From the NCBI GenBank assembly GCA_024234575.1, contig JACKOB010000004.1, forward strand, positions 1-64,000: 64,000 bases of DNA. Reading direction: 5' to 3'. Source of the stretch: Hahellaceae bacterium (lineage in GTDB: Bacteria > Pseudomonadota > Gammaproteobacteria > Pseudomonadales > Oleiphilaceae). Numbering within the stretch: the stretch's first letter is position 1; each line of letters starts with the position of its first letter. A model generated the notes under the pieces. The model saw only the letters and a program-made list of their open reading frames with translations. It was not told the origin of the DNA and ran no database searches. Positions 55,206-63,667 of the stretch are shown one piece after another. Position numbers and translations under genes: made by a program.

Positions 55206-55307
55206 TTTGCGACTAATCCTTGCCTTTTCGTTTCCCGGTGAGGCACAAAGTCTTTTTACCATTTATTGTCGTTGCGTAATATTGGCATAGTTTTTTCTGG
55301 AATTGTC

Positions 55308-55772
55308 ATGGATAGGCTGATATCAGGTTTTCATCAGGATGAACAGGGTGACTGGGTTGCAGAACTCAGCTGCTTGCATGGTCAGCATGTCAGACATCGT
55401 CCGCCATTTACCAATCGCCCTTGGACCAGTTCGGAAGAGGGGCGAAATTCGATGCTGGGTTCGTCACTCAACTGTGTTTGTTGTGACCGCCTGGAAATGC
55501 CAGGCTCTCTCAGTATGATTAAACAAACCATGCACTTTACCGAGTCGACGATGCCAAAATATCTTATTCAGGGTCATATGCTTGAAAAAGGCTGCTGGGC
55601 AAAGATTGTAGTACTGGAAGGTGCATTAGGTTATTCCAGGCTTTCTCCTGCTAATGAAAAGCGCCATATTGATTCGTCTCACCCGGACACCATTGCTCCG
55701 AATCAGGTGATCTCACTTAAGCCTGAAGGGCCTGTGTTGTTTTACCTCGAGCTTTATACATTGCCTGTCTGA
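55308..55772 (+). CDS. DUF3565-DUF1971 fusion protein
   Basis: The 154-residue product joins two small domains. An N-terminal DUF3565 domain (about 1-65; SGFHQDEQGDWVAELSC, GQHVRHRPPFTNRPW, CxxC near 60) is followed by a C-terminal DUF1971 / TehB-N-like cupin (about 75-154; MPKYLIQGHMLEKGCWAKIV, FYLELYTLPV). DUF1971 is found in the N-terminus of tellurite-resistance TehB and as a stand-alone protein near haem and nitrogen-oxide genes. The likely start is ATG 55308 (MDRLISGF), as GGAA lies just upstream. Joint function is unknown. Confidence 0.75.
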   Translation: MDRLISGFHQDEQGDWVAELSCLHGQHVRHRPPFTNRPWTSSEEGRNSMLGSSLNCVCCDRLEMPGSLSMIKQTMHFTESTMPKYLIQGHMLEKGCWAKIVVLEGALGYSRLSPANEKRHIDSSHPDTIAPNQVISLKPEGPVLFYLELYTLPV

Positions 55773-55938
55773 TTGATGTTCCTTAAATAGCCCTGACGTG
55801 TGCGTCTATTATTTAAACGCTGAACGTATCTATTTTGTTGTTTTTCCTCGTTTTTATCTCGCCGCTAGAAAAATCGCACCGAAGCAATTCGCCCTGGTCT
55901 CCGCGCGCACCAATCTATCTCCGGGTAGATCCTGTAAA

Positions 55939-55956
55939 TGCACCAAAATGATGCTT
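55939..55956. promoter_or_regulatory. NtrC-like box of the cobA-nirBD operon
   Basis: TGCACCAAAATGATGCTT differs by only one or two bases from the NtrC consensus TGCACCA-N3/4-TGGTGCA. It is centred about 120 bp upstream of the predicted sigma-54 start site at about 56066. Two further half-sites occur at about 55905-55912 (GCGCACCA) and 55984-55990 (CGGTGCG). The rest of the 333-bp gap before cobA holds nothing else clear. Confidence 0.65.
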
Positions 55957-56038
55957 TGCTGGGGTGAGGGCGTTGACCTGTATCGGTGCGCATGCTCTAA
56001 CATATTGATATACAAGCTAATAAAACAATAAGTAAAAG

Positions 56039-56055
56039 TTGGCATTTATTCTGCA
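56039..56055 (+). promoter_or_regulatory. Sigma-54 (-24/-12) promoter of cobA-nirBD
   Basis: TTGGCATTTATTCTGCA has GG at -24 and GC at -12 at the exact spacing and closely matches YTGGCACGNNNNTTGCW. The predicted start site is near 56066, 40 nt before the cobA ATG. Confidence 0.75.
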
Positions 56056-56105
56056 TAAAGCATTGCATGTTTTACTAAATGCTACGTAAAGACTGGAGAA
56101 GGGTT

Positions 56106-56957
56106 ATGGCTGTTACCCGCTTAGCAAGAACAACCCCACGAAGGAAAAGTCTGCCATTGCGGGCCGATAACACGGCAGCCGTTGGCATGGTTACTTTAGT
56201 GGGAGCCGGTCCGGGAGATGCGGAACTGCTGACAATTAAGGCCCTGCGGGCTATCGAGTCGGCAGATATTATTCTGTTTGATAGATTGGTCAGTGAGGAT
56301 ATACGCGCACTTTTCCCAAAAGGGACACCAGCTTTCTATGTGGGCAAAGCCAAAGATAATCACAGCATTGCGCAAGCCGATCTAAATGACCTGCTGGTAG
56401 CAAAAGCATCCGAAGGGCTGCATGTGGTGCGCTTGAAAGGTGGAGATTCTTTTGTATTCGGCCGTGGCGGTGAAGAAATGCTGGCGCTGAAAAAGGCCGG
56501 TGTGCGGGTTGTGGTGATACCGGGGATTACCGCTGGTGCTACTTGCTACGCAGGAATCCCATTAACGCACCGTGGTATCTCACAAGGCTGTACCTTTGTT
56601 ACCGCGCAAGGCGAAACAGAGTTAAACATCGACTGGCAGGCGTTGGTTCGTTGCGATCATACCCTGGTGTTCTACATGGGGCTGAGTCGCGCTTCGATGA
56701 TCGAAAATAAACTGCTGCAGGCGGGTATGTCAGCCAATATGCCTGTCGCATTAATCGAAAACGGCTGCTGTAAGCAGCAACGTGTTATCAAAGGTTCGTT
56801 AAAAGAACTAGCAGAATTAGTGGTGGCTGAAAAAGTTCAGTCACCCGCATTAATTGTTGTTGGCAAAGTAGTTGAGCTTGCTAATGACCTGCAATGGTTT
56901 GCAGAGGCCGCCGCACCACTTGCCGGTCAATCCGATTTAACAAAAATGTCAGCCTGA
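56106..56957 (+). CDS. cobA: Uroporphyrinogen-III C-methyltransferase (CobA/SUMT)
   Basis: The 283-residue SAM-dependent enzyme methylates uroporphyrinogen III at C2 and C7 to give precorrin-2, the precursor of sirohaem. Landmarks are VGAGPGDAELLTIKALRAI, ADIILFDRLV, RLKGGDSFVFGRGGEE, VIPGITAGATCYAGIPLTHR and ENGCCKQQRVIKG. NirB, the next gene 14 nt away, needs sirohaem, so this copy is likely dedicated to supplying it. ATG 56106 has GGAGAAGGG upstream. The oxidase/ferrochelatase steps would be supplied by another gene (CysG-type) or enzyme. Confidence 0.95.
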   Translation: MAVTRLARTTPRRKSLPLRADNTAAVGMVTLVGAGPGDAELLTIKALRAIESADIILFDRLVSEDIRALFPKGTPAFYVGKAKDNHSIAQADLNDLLVAKASEGLHVVRLKGGDSFVFGRGGEEMLALKKAGVRVVVIPGITAGATCYAGIPLTHRGISQGCTFVTAQGETELNIDWQALVRCDHTLVFYMGLSRASMIENKLLQAGMSANMPVALIENGCCKQQRVIKGSLKELAELVVAEKVQSPALIVVGKVVELANDLQWFAEAAAPLAGQSDLTKMSA

Positions 56958-56971
56958 GTAGAGGACATCAT

Positions 56972-59542
56972 ATGAAAAAGCAACGCGTGGTAGTAGTCGG
57001 AAACGGCATGGTTGGCCACAAATTTATTGAAAATCTGGTCAATCATGCATCGGCATCAGACTTCGACATAGTGACCTTCGCAGAAGAATCCCGGTTAGCA
57101 TACGACCGGGTACAGATGAGTTCATATTTCTCCGGCGCAACTGCTGCAGATCTGGCCTTAACGACTGGCGAGTATTATCAGGAGCATGGCGTCACGGTGC
57201 GCTTGAACGAGAAAGTCACCGAGATAAATAAGGCAGAAAAATATGTCGTCTCTGAAAGTGGTCATAAAGAATCTTATGATAAGTTAATTCTGGCCACTGG
57301 CTCTTATCCTTTTGTACCGCCAATTCCGGGTGCCAATCAGCCACATTGCCTGACTTACCGAACCATTGATGATCTGGAAATGATCGAGTCATCTGCCGGC
57401 CAGAGCAAAGTAGGAGTTGTTGTCGGTGGTGGTCTGTTGGGGCTTGAAGCGGCAAACGCCCTAAAGTGTGCGGGTCTTGAGACACATGTTGTTGAATTTG
57501 CACCAAGACTGATGGCGGTGCAGCTTGATGATGGTGGCGGCAAGTTATTGCGTCGCAAGATAGAAGATCTTGGGGTGCAGGTACACACAGAAAAAAATAC
57601 CAAACAAATTGTAGCCGGTGAGACTTGCCGCTATAGAATGAACTTTGCGGATGGTTCTTTCCTCGAAACGGACATGATCGTTTTCTCGGCGGGTATTCGT
57701 CCTCAGGATGCCTTGGCGAAGTCTTCAGGAATCGCTCTGGGAGAGCGCGGTGGTATTGTCGTTAACGATCAGTGCCAGACGTCTGATGCAGATATTTACG
57801 CGATAGGTGAATGTGCACTCTGGGATGGCAAAATCTTCGGGTTGGTGGCACCGGGTTACAGCATGGCGAAAGTCGCGGTATCGCAAATTTCTGGCGGTTC
57901 TGATGAGTTTAAAGGTGCTGATATGAGCACCAAGCTGAAGCTGCTGGGTGTTGATGTGGCCAGTATTGGTGATGCTCACGCTGTAACGCCAGGCGCTCAG
58001 TGCTATGTGTATAACGATGGCGTTGGTCAGATTTATAAAAAGCTGGTGGTGTCTGCAGATGGTAAAAAACTGCTGGGTGCGGTGTTGTTGGGGGATGTAG
58101 AAGCCTACGGCAATTTACTGCAAATGTTACTGAACGACATGACTTTGCCTGAGAATCCTGAAGCACTGATTCTGCCATCCTTCGATGGCCAGGCGCCGGT
58201 TGGTTTGGGGGTTGATGCCTTACCTGATACCGCCATGATTTGTTCCTGTTATGAAGTCACCAAAGGCCAGATTAAAGAAGCGGTTGCCGCTGGTGCTGTG
58301 GATATGGGGGGGATTAAAGCATCCACTTCAGCGTCTACCGGCTGTGGTGGCTGTGCAGCGCTGACGAAGCAGGTGTTAGATGCAGAGTTGACCAATCTGG
58401 GTTACGAAGTCAAAACGGATCTTTGCGAACACTTTGCCTATTCTCGTAAGCAGTTGGCAGATATCGTCCGTGTTAAAAAGATCAAGACATTTGCCGAGTT
58501 GCTGGCTAGCCACGGCAAAGGTCATGGTTGTGAAATCTGCAAGCCAACTGCTGGTTCGATCCTGGCTTCTTTCTGGAACGACTATATTCTGAAAAACGAA
58601 CATATCGGCCTGCAGGACACCAACGATATCTTCCTTGGTAACATGCAAAAAGATGGTACCTACTCAATCGTGCCGCGTGTCGTTGCTGGTGAAATTACAC
58701 CAGAGAAACTGATTGTTCTGGGTGAAGTGGCCAAAGAGTTTAACCTGTACACCAAGATTACAGGCGGCCAGCGCATTGATTTGTTTGGTGCCCAATTACA
58801 CGAACTTCCTTTGATTTGGAAAAAACTGGTTGATGCAGGCTTCGAAACAGGTCATGCCTATGGCAAGTCTGTGAGAACGGTGAAATCCTGTGTAGGTAGT
58901 ACCTGGTGTCGTTATGGTGTGGATGACTCGGTAGGTCTGGCAACTGATATCGAAAACCGATACAAGGGTCTGCGCTCGCCCCATAAACTAAAGTTTGCTG
59001 TATCTGGCTGTACCCGTGAGTGTGCAGAAGCTCAGTGTAAAGACGTGGGTATTATTGCCACAGAAAAAGGCTGGAGCCTCTATGTTTGCGGTAACGGCGG
59101 CATGCGACCACGTCATGCTGATTTGTTCGCCACTGAGCTTGATCGTGAAACCCTGATCAAATACATCGATCGCTTCCTGATGTTTTATATTCGCACCGCA
59201 GATCGTTTACAGCGCACATCGGTTTGGTTAGAAAACCTGGAAGGTGGTCTCGGCTACTTGAAAGATGTTGTCATTAATGACTCTCTTGGTCTTGGCGCAG
59301 AGTTAGAAGCAGAAATGCAGACGACGCTTGGTAATTATCAGTGTGAGTGGAAAACCACCCTTGAAGATGCCACCAAGTTGTCTCGATTCAAACACTTTAT
59401 CAATTCAGATGAAGTAGATGACAACCTTTCCTATGTGATGGAGCGAGGTCAAAGACGCCCGGCCACAGCAGAAGAGAAAGCATCTGCCTCCTCAACCGCC
59501 TTTAAGGCGCAAAGAATCGACGTATTAGAAGTAGCGGAGTAA
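56972..59542 (+). CDS. nirB: NADH-dependent nitrite reductase large subunit
   Basis: NirB reduces nitrite to ammonium with NADH. The 856-residue product has FAD and NADH sites (VVVGNGMVGHKFIEN; VVGGGLLGLEAANALK), a BFD-like [2Fe-2S] region with two CxxC-like pairs (ICSCYEVTKG and STGCGGC), and the C-terminal sirohaem/[4Fe-4S] site with CVGSTWCRYGVDD and SGCTRECAEAQCKD. It follows cobA and is followed directly by nirD. ATG 56972 has GAGGA at 56961-56965; a frame-open extension upstream is not real. The sigma-54/NtrC signals ahead of cobA suggest nitrogen-limited, assimilatory use. Confidence 0.97.
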   Translation: MKKQRVVVVGNGMVGHKFIENLVNHASASDFDIVTFAEESRLAYDRVQMSSYFSGATAADLALTTGEYYQEHGVTVRLNEKVTEINKAEKYVVSESGHKESYDKLILATGSYPFVPPIPGANQPHCLTYRTIDDLEMIESSAGQSKVGVVVGGGLLGLEAANALKCAGLETHVVEFAPRLMAVQLDDGGGKLLRRKIEDLGVQVHTEKNTKQIVAGETCRYRMNFADGSFLETDMIVFSAGIRPQDALAKSSGIALGERGGIVVNDQCQTSDADIYAIGECALWDGKIFGLVAPGYSMAKVAVSQISGGSDEFKGADMSTKLKLLGVDVASIGDAHAVTPGAQCYVYNDGVGQIYKKLVVSADGKKLLGAVLLGDVEAYGNLLQMLLNDMTLPENPEALILPSFDGQAPVGLGVDALPDTAMICSCYEVTKGQIKEAVAAGAVDMGGIKASTSASTGCGGCAALTKQVLDAELTNLGYEVKTDLCEHFAYSRKQLADIVRVKKIKTFAELLASHGKGHGCEICKPTAGSILASFWNDYILKNEHIGLQDTNDIFLGNMQKDGTYSIVPRVVAGEITPEKLIVLGEVAKEFNLYTKITGGQRIDLFGAQLHELPLIWKKLVDAGFETGHAYGKSVRTVKSCVGSTWCRYGVDDSVGLATDIENRYKGLRSPHKLKFAVSGCTRECAEAQCKDVGIIATEKGWSLYVCGNGGMRPRHADLFATELDRETLIKYIDRFLMFYIRTADRLQRTSVWLENLEGGLGYLKDVVINDSLGLGAELEAEMQTTLGNYQCEWKTTLEDATKLSRFKHFINSDEVDDNLSYVMERGQRRPATAEEKASASSTAFKAQRIDVLEVAE

Positions 59543-59547
59543 ACAAA

Positions 59548-59880
59548 ATGAGCGAATGGATTAGCGTTTGTAAAGATAAAGATTTGTTGCCAGGTGTCGG
59601 GCTCTGCGCGTTGCACCTGGGTGAGCAAGTGGCATTGTTTAAGAGTGACGTTACCAACGAGATCTACGCGGTATCGAACTATGATCCCATTGGTGAAGCA
59701 AATGTACTCTCTCGGGGTATTATCGGCTCGGTCGGCGATGCCGTGGTCGTGGCGTCACCGCTGTACAAGCAACACTATAACCTGCAGACCGGTCAGTGCC
59801 TCGAAGATGAAACCGTTTGCCTGAAAACCTATGCCACCAGAGTTCAGGGTGACTCAATAGAACTGGCACTGGGCAGTTAA
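59548..59880 (+). CDS. nirD: Nitrite reductase small subunit
   Basis: NirD, 110 residues, is a Rieske-fold protein without the Cys/His cluster ligands, as usual for the family (SNYDPIGEANVLSRGIIG, SPLYKQHYNLQTGQC). It associates with NirB and is needed for full activity. It begins 5 nt after the nirB stop, so the two are translated together. Confidence 0.95.
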   Translation: MSEWISVCKDKDLLPGVGLCALHLGEQVALFKSDVTNEIYAVSNYDPIGEANVLSRGIIGSVGDAVVVASPLYKQHYNLQTGQCLEDETVCLKTYATRVQGDSIELALGS

Positions 59881-59922
59881 GCGGTAACTGCCGCCTTCAC
59901 CATCAATTCAAATTTATCTTGA

Positions 59923-59945
59923 CGAGGTGCCCCGGTTGCACCTCG
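59923..59945. promoter_or_regulatory. Hairpin in the nirD-transporter gap overlapping a sigma-54-like element
   Basis: CGAGGTGC and GCACCTCG form a perfect 8-bp stem around CCCGGTT, ending 19 nt before the transporter ATG. On the + strand its core, GAGGTGCCCCGGTTGCA, also has the GG and GC spacing of a sigma-54 promoter, though the -24 box is poor. It might modulate translation or processing between nirD and the transporter. No T-run follows, so it is not a simple terminator. Confidence 0.4.
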
Positions 59946-59964
59946 CATGACCAGAGGGTAGATC

Positions 59965-61437
59965 ATGTCTACGGGAAATTTTAATCTCTTTTCATTTACA
60001 GGAAAGATGAAAGTGTTGCATCTGAGCTGGATGGCATTTTTCATCACCTTTATGGTGTGGTTTAACCATGCCCCCTTATTGCAGGCGATTAAAGAAACAT
60101 TCGGCTTATCATCTGCCGAAATTAAAACGCTGCTTATTTTAAACGTGGCGCTCACTATTCCGGCCCGTGTCATTATCGGTATGTTGACGGATAAATTTGG
60201 TCCAAGGATTGTTTATTCCGGGCTATTAGCCATTTGTTCTATTCCGTGCTTTATGTTCGCCCTGGCAGACAGCTTTGTTCAGTTGGCCGTTGCACGTTTT
60301 GCGTTAGGTTTTATTGGCGCCGGGTTTGTTATTGGTATCCGTATGGTGTCTGAATGGTTTCCACATAATGAGCTGGGGACCGCTGAAGGCATTTATGGTG
60401 GGTGGGGTAACTTTGGTTCAGCAGCAGCGGCATTTACCTTACCAACATTGGCATTATGGTTTGGTGGCGATGATGGCTGGCGTTACGCCGTAGGTCTTAC
60501 AGGCTTAATGAGCCTGGTATTTGCGTTTGTATACTACGCCAATGTCAGCGACACACCGAAAGGATCTACCTATTTCCGCGCCAAGAACGTAGGGGCAATG
60601 GAAGTGACCTCTAAGGGTGATTTCTTCTTCTTGATTGTGATGAAGTTGCCGATGTATGCAGCGTTGGCCTTACTCGCCTGGAAGCTTTCGCCTGCGGGTG
60701 TAAGCATGCTGGATCAGCCTGTGGTGAATGCACTGTATGTTGGGTTGGTGGTGTTGTTTGTTTACGAGGTAAGGCAGGTATGGAATGTCAATAAAGAGAT
60801 ATTCAGCAAGCCTGTGCCCGAGTTACATCAGTATAAATTCAAGCAGGTTGCCGTGCTGAATATTCTTTATTTCGCAACCTTTGGGTCTGAACTGGCGGTT
60901 ATTTCCATGTTGCCGTTATTTTTCTCAGAAACCTTCGAGCTAACACCTGTTGTTGCGGGTATGGTCGCTTCGGCCTACGCCTTTATGAACCTTATGTCTC
61001 GTCCCGGCGGCGGTTGGATTTCTGATCGTTGTGGACGAAAGCCAACGCTACTGATACTGACCGCAGGCTTGGCAGTTGGCTATTTTGTTATGGGACAAGT
61101 GGATAGCAGTTGGCCGGTTTGGTTAGCCGTTGTTGCCGCAATGGCGTGTTCTTTCTTCGTACAGGCTGGTGAAGGTGCGGTGTTTGCTGTTGTGCCGTTA
61201 ATCAAGCGTCGCATGACCGGCCAGATAGCAGGGATGACTGGTGCTTATGGCAACGTCGGGGCAGTTACTTATTTAACCGTACTGTCATTTGTCGATTACA
61301 GCACTTTCTTTTTGGTAATTGCCGTCACGGCGGTGGTTGGCTTTGTCGCGCTGTTGTTTATGCAAGAGCCTAAAGGCCAGATTGCCGAAGTACGTGAAGA
61401 TGGAAGCATTGAAATGATTGATGTCGCGAAGGCATAA
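59965..61437 (+). CDS. NarK-type nitrate/nitrite MFS transporter
   Basis: The 490-residue transporter has 12 membrane helices and two nitrate-signature segments: GGWGNFGSAAAAFTLP (TM5 region) and GAYGNVGAVTYLT (TM11 region). The substrate-binding Arg occurs in TM2 and TM8 (FVIGIRMVSEW, LMSRPGGGWISDR). It imports nitrate or nitrite for the nirBD pathway. The position after nirD suggests an assimilatory system; the nitrate reductase gene itself is not in the window. A strong terminator follows. Confidence 0.92.
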   Translation: MSTGNFNLFSFTGKMKVLHLSWMAFFITFMVWFNHAPLLQAIKETFGLSSAEIKTLLILNVALTIPARVIIGMLTDKFGPRIVYSGLLAICSIPCFMFALADSFVQLAVARFALGFIGAGFVIGIRMVSEWFPHNELGTAEGIYGGWGNFGSAAAAFTLPTLALWFGGDDGWRYAVGLTGLMSLVFAFVYYANVSDTPKGSTYFRAKNVGAMEVTSKGDFFFLIVMKLPMYAALALLAWKLSPAGVSMLDQPVVNALYVGLVVLFVYEVRQVWNVNKEIFSKPVPELHQYKFKQVAVLNILYFATFGSELAVISMLPLFFSETFELTPVVAGMVASAYAFMNLMSRPGGGWISDRCGRKPTLLILTAGLAVGYFVMGQVDSSWPVWLAVVAAMACSFFVQAGEGAVFAVVPLIKRRMTGQIAGMTGAYGNVGAVTYLTVLSFVDYSTFFLVIAVTAVVGFVALLFMQEPKGQIAEVREDGSIEMIDVAKA

Positions 61438-61448
61438 TCAGTGTTCAC

Positions 61449-61478
61449 CGCTGCACTTGTGTGCAGCGTTTTTTATTT
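61449..61478 (+). terminator. Intrinsic terminator of the cobA-nirBD-transporter operon
   Basis: CGCTGCAC and GTGCAGCG (61449-61456 and 61461-61468) form a perfect 8-bp stem around TTGT, followed by TTTTTTATTT. It lies 11 nt beyond the transporter stop. Confidence 0.92.
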
Positions 61479-61480
61479 AG

Positions 61481-61520
61481 ACCACGCCAAACAGTAGTAC
61501 TTTGATCTGCGTGGTTTTTT
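61481..61520 (+). terminator. Second terminator or attenuator ahead of the kinase gene
   Basis: ACCACGC (61481-61487) and GCGTGGT (61509-61515) pair around a 21-nt loop, then T6 follows. This second hairpin comes just two bases after the first terminator and about 80 nt before the kinase ATG, so it may be a back-up terminator or a regulated leader. The loop contains AGTACT. Confidence 0.6.
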
Positions 61521-61599
61521 GGTTTTGCAGCGGCGACCAGTGACAGAACGATTAGTCGTATTCGAGAGTCAGTCTTCGTGAATTTTGGGGTAGGGTAGA

Positions 61600-63402
61600 A
61601 TGCCGGTAATTCCTTTGGGCGATAATCAGAAAACCTTGGATATCAGCTTTGGGGGCTTTACCTCTACAGGTGTGAAACCTAAAAATGAAGACGCTTTTGC
61701 CGCCAAACTAGGAACCAAAAACAGCCTTTTTTACAAAGGTGCCGCAGCTTGTATCGCTGATGGCGTGAGCTGCAGCGAAAATGCAGAGCTTGCAAGTACT
61801 ACCGCCGTTACAACCTTTATCGAAGACTATTACAGCACCCCCGATAGCTGGCCTGTTAAACAGTCAGCAGCGCGCGTGCTGTTGTCGTTAAATTCATGGC
61901 TTTTTCATCATGGACAACAAGGCGGTTTACGCCACAATAGCCTGGTGACCACATTCAGTGGCATCGTCTTTAAGTCTGCAACAGCGCATATCTTTCATAT
62001 TGGTGACAGTCGAATTTACCGATATCGCGACAATCGGCTAGAGTTGCTAACCCGAGATCACTGCCACAATCCCTCAAAAGGAAAAAGCTTTCTTACGCGG
62101 GCATTAGGTATGGACAGCCATCTGGAAGTCGATTACCTACAAGAAGACCTGCAAGAAGGTGATATTTTCTTGTTGAGCACTGATGGTGTGCATGGATTTG
62201 TCAGCGAGAAGTTAATGCAGGAGCAAATTGGTTTGTTACCTGTTACCAACGATGACGCTGCGTGGCATGCGGAACAGGCAAGCGCTGAACGTCAAAGCCA
62301 GTTGGAAAAAGTTGCCGACAACCTGGGCAAGCTTGCGCTGCAGAACAATAGTGATGACAACCTGAGTTGTCTGTTGGTAAGCATTAACAAGTTGCCGGTG
62401 GAAGACATTGATGAGGTTCATCGGAAACTGACGCAATTGCGCATACCGCCGGTAATGCAGCCGGGGCAGAAAATAGATGGCTACGAGATATTAAAAGTCT
62501 TACACAGTGGCACCCGCAGCCATGTGTATGTGGTTAAACACCCCGATATGTCGAACAAACTGGTGCTTAAAGCGCCATCGCCAAATTTTGCAGAAGATCC
62601 CCAATATCTCGAAGGCTTTATTCGGGAGCAGTGGGTGGGTCGCAGGGTGAATCATGCCGCTATCATGAAAATATACGCCCATCCCGAAAACAGCCCGTTC
62701 CTTTATCACCTTTGTGAATACATTGAAGGTACAACGCTGCGGCAGTGGATGGTTGATCACCCCAACGCCCCTTTGCAACAGGTGCGTGATATTACCCGGG
62801 ATATCATTGCCGGGTTACGTGCTTTGCAGAGGCAGGGGATGGTGCACAGGGATCTAAAGCCAGAAAACATCCTTATCGATAAAAAAGGCCATCTAAGGCT
62901 GATTGATTTTGGTACTGTGCAGGTTGATGGATTGGAAGAAATCAGCTCGGTGATGTCTGAAGATGTGCCAGTTGGCTCCGTCGATTATATTGCCCCCGAG
63001 TATTTACGTGGTGAAGTCGGCCAACATTGTTCAGATATTTTTTCTTTAGGGGTGATTGTTTATGAAATGTGTACCGGGAAATTACCCTTTAAGCCGATGT
63101 CCACCAGCCAGGTCAGCTCGTTAAGCAATCTACGCTGGGACTATATCTCGGCACGTAAATATCGCAGCCAGCTTCCCATCTGGTTTGACCAGGCACTGCA
63201 GAAGGCTTGCGCCTACCAGCCTGGTAAGCGCTATCAGGCGTTGTCAGAGTTTTTGCATGATCTGACTGTGCCTAATGACAAGCTTGTCAGTAAGCACCAG
63301 CACAAACCCTTGATCGAGAAAAATCCGTTGGCATTCTGGCAGGGTGTATCGGCTTTGTTGTTTGTTTTGGTGATAATTGAGGCAGTGCTTCTTTTTAGTT
63401 AG
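61600..63402 (+). CDS. Bifunctional PP2C phosphatase / Ser-Thr protein kinase, membrane-anchored
   Basis: The 600-residue protein fuses a PP2C domain (about 10-255; Glu30/Asp31 in KPKNEDAF, IADGVS with Asp54, IGDSRIYRYRDNR with Asp136, Asp195 in STDGVHGF) to a protein kinase domain (about 270-560; Lys324 in VLKAPS, HRDLKPENILI with Asp418, LIDFGTVQVD). A single C-terminal membrane helix (about 577-598) anchors it. All catalytic residues are present in both halves. Similar fused kinases accompany nitrate-assimilation genes in pseudomonads. The location next to a nitrate transporter suggests a control role, but no target can be named. Confidence 0.9.
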   Translation: MPVIPLGDNQKTLDISFGGFTSTGVKPKNEDAFAAKLGTKNSLFYKGAAACIADGVSCSENAELASTTAVTTFIEDYYSTPDSWPVKQSAARVLLSLNSWLFHHGQQGGLRHNSLVTTFSGIVFKSATAHIFHIGDSRIYRYRDNRLELLTRDHCHNPSKGKSFLTRALGMDSHLEVDYLQEDLQEGDIFLLSTDGVHGFVSEKLMQEQIGLLPVTNDDAAWHAEQASAERQSQLEKVADNLGKLALQNNSDDNLSCLLVSINKLPVEDIDEVHRKLTQLRIPPVMQPGQKIDGYEILKVLHSGTRSHVYVVKHPDMSNKLVLKAPSPNFAEDPQYLEGFIREQWVGRRVNHAAIMKIYAHPENSPFLYHLCEYIEGTTLRQWMVDHPNAPLQQVRDITRDIIAGLRALQRQGMVHRDLKPENILIDKKGHLRLIDFGTVQVDGLEEISSVMSEDVPVGSVDYIAPEYLRGEVGQHCSDIFSLGVIVYEMCTGKLPFKPMSTSQVSSLSNLRWDYISARKYRSQLPIWFDQALQKACAYQPGKRYQALSEFLHDLTVPNDKLVSKHQHKPLIEKNPLAFWQGVSALLFVLVIIEAVLLFS

Positions 63403-63629
63403 ACATCATTTTCAAGCTCATCCCGCAGGCGTTGTTTGTCTGCTTCACTAATCTCTAATTGCTCGATTTCGGCCCGCATATACTGCTTTACAGCTTCGGA
63501 AGTATGATCTTCTTCTGGCATGCTGGTAGTGATTTCGGCAATGGCGATATGGGCTTCAGTTTCGGTTATTTCGCCGGCTTCAAGTTTTAAAATGACAGCT
63601 TCAATTTCTAGTTTTACGGCATCGGTCAT
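63399..63629 (-). CDS. Small acidic hypothetical protein
   Basis: The 76-residue product is rich in Glu and Ala and should be entirely helical; it has no recognised domain. It overlaps the kinase stop codon by 4 bp on the opposite strand (63399-63402), so the genes are convergent. The nitroreductase gene lies upstream on the same strand, 38 nt away, so the two may be co-transcribed. Start codon is ATG 63629. Confidence 0.55.
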   Translation of the reverse strand: MTDAVKLEIEAVILKLEAGEITETEAHIAIAEITTSMPEEDHTSEAVKQYMRAEIEQLEISEADKQRLRDELENDV

Positions 63630-63667
63630 GTTTCGTTTTCCGTGGCAAAGTTGTTGCGCGATCGATG

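Noticed and set aside
55798..56031. 77-codon open frame in the cobA leader
   Set aside because: It covers the NtrC-like box and has no ribosome site or homology signal; treated as regulatory DNA.
61481..61520. NasR/ANTAR-type two-hexaloop leader
   Set aside because: Only one stem is present and the loop is 21 nt, not the paired hexaloops with the A1/G4 pattern.
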